Below are positions 33,101 through 42,873 of a stretch of DNA of 64,000 nt, piece after piece. The notes beneath the pieces were generated by a model. That model saw nothing but the letters and a program-made list of their open reading frames with translations. It was not told the DNA's origin and did not search any database. The position numbers and the translations under genes were made by a program. Within the stretch, counting starts at the first letter, position 1. Every line of letters begins with the position of its first letter. The stretch is from Cymbomonas tetramitiformis (Eukaryota > Chlorophyta > Pyramimonadophyceae > Pyramimonadales > Pyramimonadaceae), in the NCBI GenBank assembly GCA_001247695.2, contig LGRX02027232.1, forward strand, positions 1-64,000. Reading direction: 5' to 3'.

Positions 33101-33982
33101 ATACGATGTTTGTCGGCGTGCGACACGGAGTGCATTTCGTTGATCGCCTCGCATTGTTTATGAGATATATACTCCCCAACTTCTTTGTAACTAGATAGTG
33201 TTGTCGAAGTGCCATGTGGTGATGTCACCTCCACATTTACATCTGATGCAACTACCATCAACAGTGGTCGTTTGCGCGGTGTGGTAGTCGTCACTTCGAA
33301 AGTAGCACGATCTGAACTTCAAAGCTCCCTTTCATGCAACACCTCTGCAGCCGTGTCGATGGCAGTCGTGGCGATGTTATTGGCGGTATGCGCTTGGGCT
33401 GCAGCATATCCGATCACCAGCACCGCGTCATGTCGCCGCACACAACTGACACAATGCGCACTCTCTGCATGGCGCGCATATGTTTGTGCATAGCTACACG
33501 GACGACGCGCGTATTATTACCATTATTATAGAGCGCATACGTTGCCATTATGTCCACAATTAACATCTGCCGTACTAATATGATAATTCACAATAAGCGT
33601 GTGCATGCGTACCATCATCGGCTGTGCAACTTTCCGATCTTGAACGGCCTCTCCTTGTTAACCACTTCGCGGGGAGTTGATTAGTTGCAGCGTCATCGCC
33701 GTCCGTCTCAACTATCAATTGTCGCTCTACATTGATGATAGAATTACTGTCCGAAGCCGAGAAAGCAGATACGCCATTCTTTCTACGATCCCGCAACGTC
33801 GGCGCATCAGTTTGTATTATTGAAGTCGGAGCTCCGCGTGGATGTCGCCAGTCGTTATCAGAAGGAGGTTGCTGGGGCAACAAGTGCGCGTTGCTGCAAC
33901 CTGCCTGCTTAGAGACGCAGCGCGAACACTTATCGTTGGCCGCAAAGTTTAGGATAGAACACGCCTTTCTATTGCTCGCCAT
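30160..33982 (-). CDS. four-exon gene with a C-terminal Arg-Gly/Lys repeat tail, 679 aa
   Basis: The minus-strand model joins 33982-33613, 33311-33096, 33028-32316 and 30900-30160. All junctions are GT..AG and the phases agree (1, 1 and 0). Donors are GTACGC, GTAGGT and GTAAGC; acceptors are GTTCAG, CCACAG and CCTCAG. Exon 1 starts at an ATG with a Cys cluster (ACSILNFAANDKCSRC). Exon 3 (238 codons) has no known domain. Exon 4 begins with a predicted helical segment, FSEEQEVLMLAQWEL..SKVQIFLSRIYSRVR (about residues 450-510), reminiscent of a DNA-binding module seen at the C-terminus of uncharacterised eukaryotic proteins. It then runs into repeated ARGRGKGRG units. The third intron (1.4 kb) holds microsatellites. 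Joining exon 4 to the rest is the weakest step; it could be a separate gene starting at an ATG at 30957 or 30888. It may be a host gene rather than transposon-derived. Confidence 0.55.
30242..30510 (-). repeat. 129-bp in-frame coding repeat
   Basis: Two tandem copies of a 129-bp unit (43 codons), each encoding ARGRGKGRG twice with alternating linkers EAASSSTAVPQVA and GVASSAAAQPPV. Partial units continue on both sides. Nearly identical copies imply recent expansion. RG/RGK repeats typically bind nucleic acid. Confidence 0.85.
31385..32160. repeat. intronic microsatellite and ~70-bp minisatellite with an inverted head
   Basis: TG/CG dinucleotide tracts at 31412-31520 include the palindrome GCGCGTGCGCACGCGC. 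From 31670 to 32040 the phrase AGTATACATAGCAAATCCA recurs about every 60-80 bp in degenerate form (near 31672, 31753, 31824, 31903, 31966). Two copies in opposite orientation (GGATTTGCTATGTA) lie at 31569 and 31629, so the head can form a hairpin. All of it lies in the proposed third intron of the 679-aa gene. Confidence 0.6.
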
Positions 33983-35729
33983 ATCAGTTGCGAATAGGTT
34001 CGGCTACACGACAGCAACTATGCGGCATAATCGCACATACCGCCATTTGCGTATGCGCCATTGACGCTCGGCTTTGAAACGCTCATGCGCGAAAATTCTC
34101 GAGACACTGTGTCTAAAAACATTGCAGAAGCTTACGAAGTAATGCCGTGCATGGCGCTCGCGAATTCAACCAACCGGCTTAACAGTGGCTTCACAGTGGC
34201 TATCGGCTTCAATGTAAGCTTCTGTAAGCCAAGCACTCAGGAATTTATAAATTCGCGCCAATTCGGCGTTTCAGGCACCGTGTAATTATTGGTTCGAACG
34301 AACCCCCCCCCTTCGCGCCCGACCATCGTCCCAATTCGACGTGTGGGGACCAGTACAACATCCATCCCATCTGAGTCGCGGAAGTGGTCAGGTATGGGAC
34401 ACCCTACATGAAACCTACACATATCTGGACGAACGCCGTGCTACCCGTACCCCTGCTGCAGTGTACCCAAGCAACACCATGTCCCGCGAGAGCTGTGCTG
34501 GGAAAGCACGAGAGTTCATCGCAGGCAGGAGTTTCAGCGTCCAGAACACGAGGCATGGGGTCAGCGCAAGCAGTGTGCGCGATCCCCCGCACCTTGTTGC
34601 ACCATCTGTTCGTGTGGACTGAAGTTGGGGAAGCGCATGAGCGAGGAGAGCGCAGCAGCAGTCATGGACATCATCGCCACTCTGACAGCGCAGACGGACG
34701 AGATCCCGATGCAGGAACAAGATACTGAGGTCTAAAACCCTCAGGGCGCAAAGCAGCGCAAGACCCGCAGAGCGAGAGGAGTACCAGGGCGACAGAACCG
34801 TTTAAGCGTTGGCAGCGTAATTCGGGGACGGAGCCTCGGGAAACCTCCAGCGCGGAAGGGGACTCAGACCCAAGGACTGAGGGGCACGGGACCCAAGAAC
34901 CCGAGGCTTAGAAGCCAGGGGGACTCAGACCCGAGGACTGAGGGGCACGGGACCCGAGAACCCGAGGCTTAGCAGCCAGCATCACTGTGCATGTTTGTTG
35001 ATCCCCAGACAATGTAAATGCAGGCGAACACTAGACGCTAGCGAGGACGTAAGCGCGCGCCTAGGAGGGAAGAGTTGTGCTAGGGTAAGTCACGAGACAG
35101 AATGACGACGTGTCAGAATGGCGAGTGACGGGTACTGTGACAGTCACCAATGACAGGCATTTATATGACCAGATGACGAGAGTGTCTGACAGAAATGACT
35201 GACAGAAATGCCTGACCCGAAAGTGAGTTTTGAAGGTTGAGAGAATTGGTGGGAAACCATTCCAGAAATGGTGGGAACCATTTCATATTCAAACAGCCAC
35301 ACAGAACTGGAGGGAAACCAGGAGAGCCCCAGTTCTTGCCACATCATCAGATCTATGACTATTCAGTAATTCAGAGCAGAGATCATTGTATGACTGGCAG
35401 CTGCAGCCCAAGGGCCAAATGACAAGACCTATCATAGGATATGTGAACATGAAGTGACTGAGCACTGTGACTGTCGAATTCGGATGAGATCTGAGGGAAT
35501 TCGAGTCGACATGTTACTACTTAAAGAGCTGAACAAGCTCTCATGGGAGTTTTTGAATTAGTTACACACTGGCACTGACCTCTGGTGTCTTGTAACTTCA
35601 AACAGTGAAAGTTCACCTAAGTATTAAGAAATATCCGACAATATACAAAGTATTCCGATATCAACCTATGGTCCCAGTACCATATTCCCTGTAAGTGTTA
35701 CTTGCACCCTTGTGAGACTGGTTCAGTCC
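33983..35729. other. region without a supportable gene; LTR-like sequence and a 61-bp duplication
   Basis: Short open frames exist at 34061-34285 and 34384-34728 but lack recognisable content. A 61-bp unit (GACTCAGACCCRAGGACTGA) is duplicated at 34861 and 34922. From 35040 to 35729 the sequence resembles an LTR or leader, ending in GTTACTTGCACCCTTGTGAG beside the truncated gag at 35730. No terminal repeats were found to prove it. Confidence 0.4.
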
Positions 35730-36857
35730 TCACAACCGAACACAATCCTTTGTGACGTGATTGATACGACCACAACGTTGGAAAGGCTTAGGAGGATTTG
35801 ATACTGATCCTTTCCTTTTCCCTTTGCCTTTGCCTTTTCCTCCTTTCCCTTTATTCCTTTGGGAATTCTGATTGGCATTTTGATTTTGATTGCCATTCTG
35901 ATTCTGATTCCAATTCCGATTGGATCTGTCATATGGCTTCTTGCCACGGCCTTTGTCCTTGTCTTTTCTGACTGGGCCTCCTGACTGTTCCTTTTGCCCT
36001 CTATAGTGCAGGGTCTCTGACTGCTTCGAATGAACAACATAATTCAAATCGAGCAGGATCTGTGTGGTTTGTGCCCACGACAGATTATTCCTTTCGTCTT
36101 CTGTAAGGAATCTCAGATGGAACTGTTTGCGAAGATCTGATTCCATATTGCGGATGAATCTGTCCTTTATCAAAGCATCATCCAGATCAACTGATGCCAA
36201 GGCAGCCAGTGATGTGATCGTGCGGAGATAATCTGAAAAGGTCTGGTTTCCTTGATTCAGCGCCATAAGATGCTTTTTGGCTACTGATCTTTTGTGTGGA
36301 TTGCCAAACTGACTGAGGAATGTCCTTCTGATATTCTCATACGTGGCATCTGGCTGTTTGGCCACGACCTGAAAATAATGTCGGTCATTGTTCTGTATGA
36401 GTGTCAGGAAGACTGTAATAATGTCCTTGTCTGGTACTCCTGGATAGGTGAACTGAAAGTATCTATCCACTGTATCCAACCAAATCTCAGCATCCTGTCC
36501 TGCCTTATATTCCTTAGGTGGAGTCATTTCCACCTTTGGAACTAATGCGGATGGAGCTGGTGCTGGCACTGGACCACCATCAGGGTCTGTGAAAACTGTT
36601 GGAGCACGATCCTCTGTATACTCTTCGTCTGGTTCATGTGGTTCTGACTCAGGATCTCTATATCTGCTCATGTCGGGTCTCATACGACTGATGTTGTCGA
36701 AGTACCCTATCTCATCGAATCTGGTCTGGGTATTATCATAACCAGTAAGCCATTTGGGTATCTTAAACCGACTGTAGGCATCGTAAGAGCCTAAGATATC
36801 AAAGAACCAGGTAGATGGATCTGGATTGATAGCTGGAACATCTGGTTCTTCTGCCAT
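35730..36857 (-). CDS. Ty3/gypsy gag, 3'-truncated copy, 375 aa
   Basis: ATG on the minus strand at 36857. Closely related to the gag at 50627-52006: shared blocks TWFFDILGSYDAYSRFKIPK, EIWLDTVDRYFQFTYPGVPD and FLSQFGNPHKRSVAKKHLMA. A capsid-like retrotransposon gag region spans residues 115-270, followed by an Asn/Gln-rich and Lys/Gly-rich nucleocapsid tail. The zinc knuckle (CGRINHVTKDC) has its first Cys replaced by Arg (FQRCGR keeps only part) and the homology stops straight after it at 35735, where unrelated sequence provides the stop. No pol follows. Its upstream leader (36858-38915) is homologous to that of the second copy. Confidence 0.8.
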   Translation of the reverse strand: MAEEPDVPAINPDPSTWFFDILGSYDAYSRFKIPKWLTGYDNTQTRFDEIGYFDNISRMRPDMSRYRDPESEPHEPDEEYTEDRAPTVFTDPDGGPVPAPAPSALVPKVEMTPPKEYKAGQDAEIWLDTVDRYFQFTYPGVPDKDIITVFLTLIQNNDRHYFQVVAKQPDATYENIRRTFLSQFGNPHKRSVAKKHLMALNQGNQTFSDYLRTITSLAALASVDLDDALIKDRFIRNMESDLRKQFHLRFLTEDERNNLSWAQTTQILLDLNYVVHSKQSETLHYRGQKEQSGGPVRKDKDKGRGKKPYDRSNRNWNQNQNGNQNQNANQNSQRNKGKGGKGKGKGKRKGSVSNPPKPFQRCGRINHVTKDCVRL

Positions 36858-38915
36858 CTATAAGACAAAACACAACACCAAAATACCTTCAACTGGCTGA
36901 GTGTGTGTGTGTGATATATATAATATGATATATATCTATATATTGTACATGTATTATTTCTGTACATAATAATGAGGTGATGTATGTATATACCCACCTT
37001 CTTCCCCCCTCAAGGAAGTGTGAACACATAGGCAGTTGTCAAGTGCCTTAATACCTCATAATATAGCATGCAGTCCTTATAGGAAGCAGCTTATACAGTT
37101 TTAGGGTTGCAGCCCTACAGTCCTTGGGTTGTCGCCCTACAGTTTTTGGGTTGTTGCCCGACAGTTCTTGGGTTGTTGCCCGATATATTGTCATGATTGT
37201 ACTGATTTCAGCATGACATACGACTAATGCCAAACACAGAGTGTTTTGCTAGTATATAGCGGCATTTCAGGGTATATAGTGTTACAGTGACCCTTATCTC
37301 TTACAGTGACATTAGGGTGTTACTTGGTATCAGTAACCCTAAATTATGTCAACTTAAAGCAGTATGAACATTTTTCAAGGAAATTGAAGCAAAACTGCAT
37401 TTAATATATCACTGTGTATCACGTGGTATTTATAGGGGCTTCCCAGGATTTCGCGAAATTTTTTGCGAAATATAGGTACCCCGGCGAAATCGAAAAATTT
37501 CGCGAAATTTGGGGCCCTTTTGGCGAAATTTCACCCCTCCCCGGTAAATATGCCGAAATTCTCGAATTTACCGTCGCGGGCGCCCGTAGCGTGCGTGAGA
37601 AGCTGATAACGCCGCGCAGATTTTGAATTTCAATTTTCTGTTTTACCTTAACCTTTAGAAGATAGTGTTAGTTCAACGTTAAGGGATTCAAGGTTCCACG
37701 GCGGCTCTTTCTCTCAGCAGACATCCGCGGTCAGGTCTCGTTAAAGTTTGGGGTGGCACAATCATCGCCATCACTATCAGTCGGCATTCTCAACAAGTCC
37801 CCACGCTGCGTTGACGCAGCCGGTTCGATTGCATGTCGATATGCCTCATCGTCTGAGTTTTCGCTCGTTGAGCACAGTTATGGTTTGGCTTCAGACGAAG
37901 ACGACGACGAGCCCTCAGAGGCCGAAGAGCGATGACGACGAAAACGAGCGATCGGAGGCCAAGCTGTGGTATGTTGGATTGTTGCACCTAGTTACCATCA
38001 TGCTCTTAGGTTATCATCCTGCTGATAAGTTTACATCATGCCGATAACTTATCAGTTATCACCATAGGGTGTTGTTTCTCCGCTTCATCTCATCGTCACC
38101 ACGACATCCCATTTGTCATATAAGATATCACCGCGACTTCTCATATCACCGTTACATACCATAGGACCGCGACTTGCCGACTTCTCCTATCGTCTCCAAC
38201 ATAGAATACTATATCACCTTCTAGAATTCGGACATTAAGGCTCACGGAGCTTGCGAAATTTTAGGCTTATAAGGGTATATCGGAAGATTTCGTGCGAATT
38301 TCTCGAGAAATTTATGCGAAATATAGGGGCGACGTTGCGAAATCCGAGAAAAAAATATAGGCGATTTGAAAAGAAATCCTGGGAATTGTGTAGGTATTTA
38401 GGAGGTATGTTACACCCCTGTAACTGTACACGTGATTATATATAGTTATAGGGTGTTACAAGTGCTGTACTATTTTGAGCATATTTTTCAATAGCTAATA
38501 AAATGGAGTAACGAAAAAAAATGAAACCCAAATTTTCATTTTGAAATCATACGTATTAGTTTTTCACGTATTTTGTTACAGCAACTTTGTATACCCCTAG
38601 GTGTTACACACCTGATATTTAGGGTGTTACACGAGATATGACTGTGCACATTATGTTTTTCAGATACCTTAATAGGTATAAAATGATAATTCGTGAAAAA
38701 ATGTAGTCCGAATTTCAGTTTTGAAATCTCCCGCCAAGGGTTTTTACCCATTTTTCACCTTTTCTGGCCACTTATATATGTACTATAGTACATATATATC
38801 AGTGGTTGTGTAATGTGCAACTTACAGAACTCACGTGACTTATCTCACTTTTGCACATGACAATTTTCATTGCTTTTTAGTAAAGATATCTGATGGTCAA
38901 TATGTGTGGTTGTAC
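36858..38915 (-). repeat. 5' LTR/leader of the gag copy, split by a 960-bp insertion
   Basis: 36858-37432 plus 38393-38915 are homologous over their length to 52007-53115, upstream of the other gag. Shared phrases include CTCAAGGAAGTGTGAAC, GGGTTGTTGCCCGACAGTTC, GGGTGTTACAAGTGCTGTA and TACCTTAATAGGTATAAAAT. The homology ends at about 38915, where LINE-like coding sequence begins. No matching LTR was found 3' of either gag, so calling this an LTR is inference. Confidence 0.7.
37433..38392. mobile_element. 960-bp non-autonomous DNA transposon with 8-bp target duplication
   Basis: Terminal inverted repeats: 5' TAGGGGCTTCCCAGGATTTC against TACACAATTCCCAGGATTTC from the 3' end, with 13 contiguous identical bases. 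Flanked by the direct repeat GGTATTTA (37425-37432 and 38393-38400). The homologous leader near 52593 lacks the insert (CGTGGTTTTTTAGAGGTACG), so an empty site is visible. Subterminal regions are filled with GCGAAATTT motifs. The first 32 bases match the 5' end of the 4.66-kb element at 55106 at 25 positions without a gap. The interior encodes SLVEHSYGLASDEDDDEPSE, similar to SLVEAYSSVTDDSDDGSEE of that element's first exon, so it looks like an internally deleted derivative. Confidence 0.85.
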
Positions 38916-40629
38916 ACGTTTATTTAAACTGGGGACAATCGGGACTGAAAACTGCCCCTACTGCCAACAAAATACAAAATGCACCTTCGAACACATCCAA
39001 CTTGAATGCTCAGGACATAATAATAGTTTGTATAGTCTTAGAACAACCCAAGATAGCGAACTAAGGAAAATCATCGCTGAAGAAATCTCAGAAAAGCCCA
39101 AACTACTAAACCCTGGAAAAGGTACCACATACATCAAAACACAGCCATCGAAACTTTTTCCACTTGCTGACCTAAGACAGGAAATGAATGAGGAATTATA
39201 CTTACACGCTCTCCCGGAAGCTAGCATGTACCGTCCATCAAGTTCAAAAAAGAATACCATTGCTGTGACCGCTAAGCCCGAAGTGGACCATGTTACGGGA
39301 ACAATTAAATATCCCGAACTCCAATATGTCCAAAAGAAAGAGTTTTGGAAACTTTTGGCTTGGCACCGCCTTTCCAACAAAGCAGTCCCATGCTCACTTG
39401 CGGAGTACTCGAAAAGGGCACACGATATTCATGAAGCACTCAATGCATGTAAGTTTGAATCGGGAGATCCTAAAAACTGCTACGCAATCAGAAGAAGCCT
39501 CTTAGATATTTTGGTGGATGACAGAAACCTTGACAAAAACGGCTGTGAACTTTTCTCCAATTCACTAAATGCCCACCCTAGAATTCACTCGAGAAGATGC
39601 ATACCCACCACAATAATGAAAAAAACCCTCAGGCCCTTCTGCCATCGTGGGAAAATCGGCTTTGATGGTCTCGCTTGGGATGCCTACGTGGACCCGATAA
39701 CAGGCATTGGGAGAATCGTTTACGGAAATCCCCCCTTTGATGGGAAGGATAAGGGCAAATCTTCGGCGGTTATGACTACCTTGGAAATGGGACATAAAGC
39801 GGCCAACACCGTCCCTGGATTTTCAGGAACATGGGTTCTTCCGCTGTCTCCCAAAAACCAAAAAAGATGGTTTGATAAAGGCTTTAAACTTGTTTTCAGA
39901 TTCCCGCATAACACTATTCCATTTATCCCACATGGTTATTGGACGGGTGATGACCCCTACGTTCTTCCAGGTGGCGGATGCTATAAGGATGACTTTTCGG
40001 ATGTCGTTATCATAGCTATAGAAAGTGCACCCAGTGATACTCAACCAGCCTTTGACTGGAGGCCTACACAGAAAAAGTTTGCCAGATGGTTCCTCAACGT
40101 CCTTCCTAAGTCCAGAGTCACGGAGAAGAGGCTAGAATACACAGGAGTCAGCCCTGATATTTGGAATGAAGTTCTGAACGAAAGCGACAAAGTACTTCCT
40201 TCTTCGCTTTGCCCATGGCCCACTCAAGACCCTCCTTATCATCAGAGTGATGTTGAGCCTTATTATGGTGGTCACCACGACACGACAATCACCAACGCAA
40301 ATTCCAAGCCCTTCATAAGCACCGTGAAATGGCCCAAAGTTCTTACACTCATGGGATACCTCCCTCCTCACTTTGGTACTGTCCTCAACACCATAGGTGT
40401 TCCCCGTGGCAAGATTAAACCTCTCCTTAAAAAACTTTCAAGAATTTGTCGGCAACACACCAAAAATAGGCGAGACGTGTTTCTATTAAACACCACCACC
40501 ACCTTAAACACTGACCCGCATACAGTTGACATCTCGAGCAGTGAAACCATGACAGAAACAAAAGCTGTGCAACAGTCAAACGACTTTCTTCAAACCCTCC
40601 TGCAATACTTTTCAAAAGTCTTGCAATAG
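38893..40629 (+). CDS. LINE-like C-terminal zinc motif plus NPPF methyltransferase-like domain (5'-truncated)
   Basis: A 578-codon frame. The first ~8 codons come from the gypsy leader, so the real start is lost. Residues 21-39 give CPYCQ..C..HIQLEC (Cys21, Cys24, His34, Cys39), the CCHC motif found after the reverse transcriptase of many non-LTR retrotransposons. The centre has GFDGLAWDAYVDPITG, then YGNPPFDGK with NPPF at 279-282, then GTWVLPLSP..QKRWF and DDFSDVVIIAIES. An Asn-Pro-Pro-Phe/Tyr/Trp tetrad followed by a hydrophobic strand with a Pro is typical of N6-adenine methyltransferases (Dam-like and PCIF1-like groups). A classic FxGxG SAM motif is not obvious. The C-terminus is Lys-rich and then Thr/Ser-rich. 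The frame is intact to the stop. The methyltransferase call is inference from motif order. Confidence 0.5.
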   Translation: MVNMCGCTRLFKLGTIGTENCPYCQQNTKCTFEHIQLECSGHNNSLYSLRTTQDSELRKIIAEEISEKPKLLNPGKGTTYIKTQPSKLFPLADLRQEMNEELYLHALPEASMYRPSSSKKNTIAVTAKPEVDHVTGTIKYPELQYVQKKEFWKLLAWHRLSNKAVPCSLAEYSKRAHDIHEALNACKFESGDPKNCYAIRRSLLDILVDDRNLDKNGCELFSNSLNAHPRIHSRRCIPTTIMKKTLRPFCHRGKIGFDGLAWDAYVDPITGIGRIVYGNPPFDGKDKGKSSAVMTTLEMGHKAANTVPGFSGTWVLPLSPKNQKRWFDKGFKLVFRFPHNTIPFIPHGYWTGDDPYVLPGGGCYKDDFSDVVIIAIESAPSDTQPAFDWRPTQKKFARWFLNVLPKSRVTEKRLEYTGVSPDIWNEVLNESDKVLPSSLCPWPTQDPPYHQSDVEPYYGGHHDTTITNANSKPFISTVKWPKVLTLMGYLPPHFGTVLNTIGVPRGKIKPLLKKLSRICRQHTKNRRDVFLLNTTTTLNTDPHTVDISSSETMTETKAVQQSNDFLQTLLQYFSKVLQ

Positions 40630-41030
40630 AAGATGGTTCCGTGCCCCCAAGGGGAGGGGCCGTCCCCCCCCCTCCCCTCCACCCCCTCTCCCCCGCCCAC
40701 CGACCCCCTTCCTCAACGTCTCCAAATACCCCCTTAATTCTTCGACTTCCCTCCCCACCGCTCAGATTCAGCCACCCCTCCACTCACCCGGCCATGGCTG
40801 CTTCTCCATCCTCTAGAGTTTTTTTGCCTAGCACTTAGCGTTTTCTCTAGATATCCCCTTGCTGAAAAGTGGGCTGAGCCCCTTTGTGAGCGCGCTATAG
40901 CAGAGGGAGTAGCCCCTGGTGTTTTCACTAGCCTGCTTTGCAGGGATACCGCACTCTCAGGACTTTGTCCCCTTTGCTAGCGTAAATGTTTTATTATTAT
41001 ATTATTAGTATTATTGAAAAATAGCGCGGA
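40630..41030 (+). other. 3' untranslated end of the LINE-like element
   Basis: After the stop there is an extreme C/T-rich stretch (40650-40780), then GAGTAGCCCCTGGTG and finally TTTTATTATTATATTATTAG near 40990-41010. A TTA-type microsatellite tail is a common 3' end of non-LTR retrotransposons. Target-site duplications could not be found. Confidence 0.4.
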
Positions 41031-41544
41031 AATAAAATAAAATTCTACACTAAAATTCAGCTCACGCAAACGTGAGAGGGACCATAACCTGCTAGAAACA
41101 GCTGAACAGGCAGTGGGGACCCGCTGCCGACGGTGAAACAACGGATCACGAAGCTTGGGTAAAACACAAGATATACCCGAACTGAGTGTCACAGCTCACA
41201 GGCTGACCACCGAAGATGACACACTGGGAATGACACTAGACTGTACTGCTGGAACAGTCACACCGCTTGCTTTGTGACTCTTCCTATAGTAGTGTGTATG
41301 ACTGTCACCCGAACCCGAACCCTAACTGTTTATTATGCCCGTTATATCGGGTTAACTTATCAACTTTATTACATTCTGAGAAAACCTATCACTGAGTGAA
41401 TATATCCCGAGTCCTAGGGGTATATCCAACAGGTTTGGCCCCACTCACTCTTTATTTAGACACTGCGAAGTTTGCCCATGTCTGGCTAAACAACGACGAT
41501 TGAGATGGAGTGAGGGGCTCCTCTAGAGGCGCGGCGGAGCGGTA

Positions 41545-42591
41545 TGGCTACTATCCTTAATCCAGATCCTCCCACAAGAATCTAGCGCAAATGGGCATGG
41601 CGACCTTGTATGTCGTATATAGTGGCCCGGCATATGCTTTGGGGCAATATTTATGAACCTTTTGAATTATCTATAACATTTCTTTGCTTGAAATGTCGAT
41701 GGTTTGACCTTTAATCTTAGCGTGGTTTGGGTGGGTGCTTTCACAGAATTTTAATCAAAATGCTAGATCCTACCACAAGGATCTAGGGTACCGACAACTC
41801 TAGGCCTTGCTACACGAGCTCGGGTTGGTGCGTATGTTGTTAACCCTCGAGAATATGACCAAAATTAATTTTGTAAGCCCTTTAATATCATACTAGCCGG
41901 ATTAATCGCCGCATATGCGCATGCTATGGTGTAGTACCGTCGAAATTCGATATTTCCATCATTATCAGGGTCTGAAAATTGTATTCTAGAACCTCTAGCG
42001 GTAGTTCTAACCGTTCAAAAAATCCCCCAAAAAATCCCAAGGAGACTTTGAAGTCATATTAAAGTACTGAAGTGCTCACCAAGGCAAAGATCTAGCCTTA
42101 AAGCTAAAAATGGACCAAGACTCGCGCCCAAAATGCGAAATCATCCCCATACTTAAGGAGTGTGTATATCTTACCCATGTGACCGCGTTCGTGTGATGTG
42201 TCCAATATACATTATCCAAGTCGTATTTTGACCCAAACATAATTAATATACATGCTACCTTGAGATATATCATGTCTATGGTGGCAAAGGATCCATATAC
42301 GATTGGCAAAAGATTATGGAAGATACACCCCGCTTTTGAAGCTTTAAAAGGCGTAGCAGTTCAAAATTTGGTTGGGGCATGCTATAAATGCATTAGCTAG
42401 GAGTATATATGACGGATTCTCGTCAAACCACGCACCATACTACTTAGTATAGGTCCCATGTGGAAAGTATTCCTTGGTGTTGACTTGTAGAAAGCTCGTG
42501 GGGCGCCTAAATAAATTATTGAAAAAGTGATCCTTGTGGGAGGATCTAGAGCGTTCTAGGTCCTCCCACAAGGATCTCGGGATAGTAGCCA
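41545..42591. mobile_element. ~1.05-kb foldback-type element
   Basis: Left end TGGCTACTATCC..AGATCC and right end the reverse complement (TGGCTACTATCCCGAGATCC on the minus strand). Both are flanked by GGTA (41541-41544 and 42592-42595); the direct match extends to GGTATGGC. Inside, the motif TCCTCCCACAAGGATC occurs four times. At 42529-42576 it forms a perfect 16-bp inverted repeat with a 16-nt loop. No gene inside. 41031-41540 also holds no gene that I can support. Confidence 0.5.
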
Positions 42592-42873
42592 GGTATGGCC
42601 TAGTTACATGATGACTGGTTGATTGGATTTGTGGAGGGCTCGTGCACGTGGCCGCTTATTTTTCCTTGCTGCGCGCTGGTAGACGTTGGAATTTTGGTCG
42701 GATCCGACACCGCGTTCCTTGGCCGCGTTATTTAATCCACATGCACGTTTGGTGATCTTTGCGCGCCGCAGCTTTCCACTGATTCCTCGGCGACCTCATT
42801 TCGACTCTTGGCCGCCCCTCCTTTCGCACCTCGCAACTCTTACCCTCGCTTCATCTCTACAGTCTTCTACACC

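Noticed and set aside
37300..37345. Primer-binding-site-like TTGGTATCAG
   Set aside because: It is on the strand opposite to gag and is not positioned next to a defined LTR end.
40641..40838. Pro-rich 65-aa frame after the LINE-like ORF
   Set aside because: It translates a polypyrimidine tract in a probable 3' UTR.
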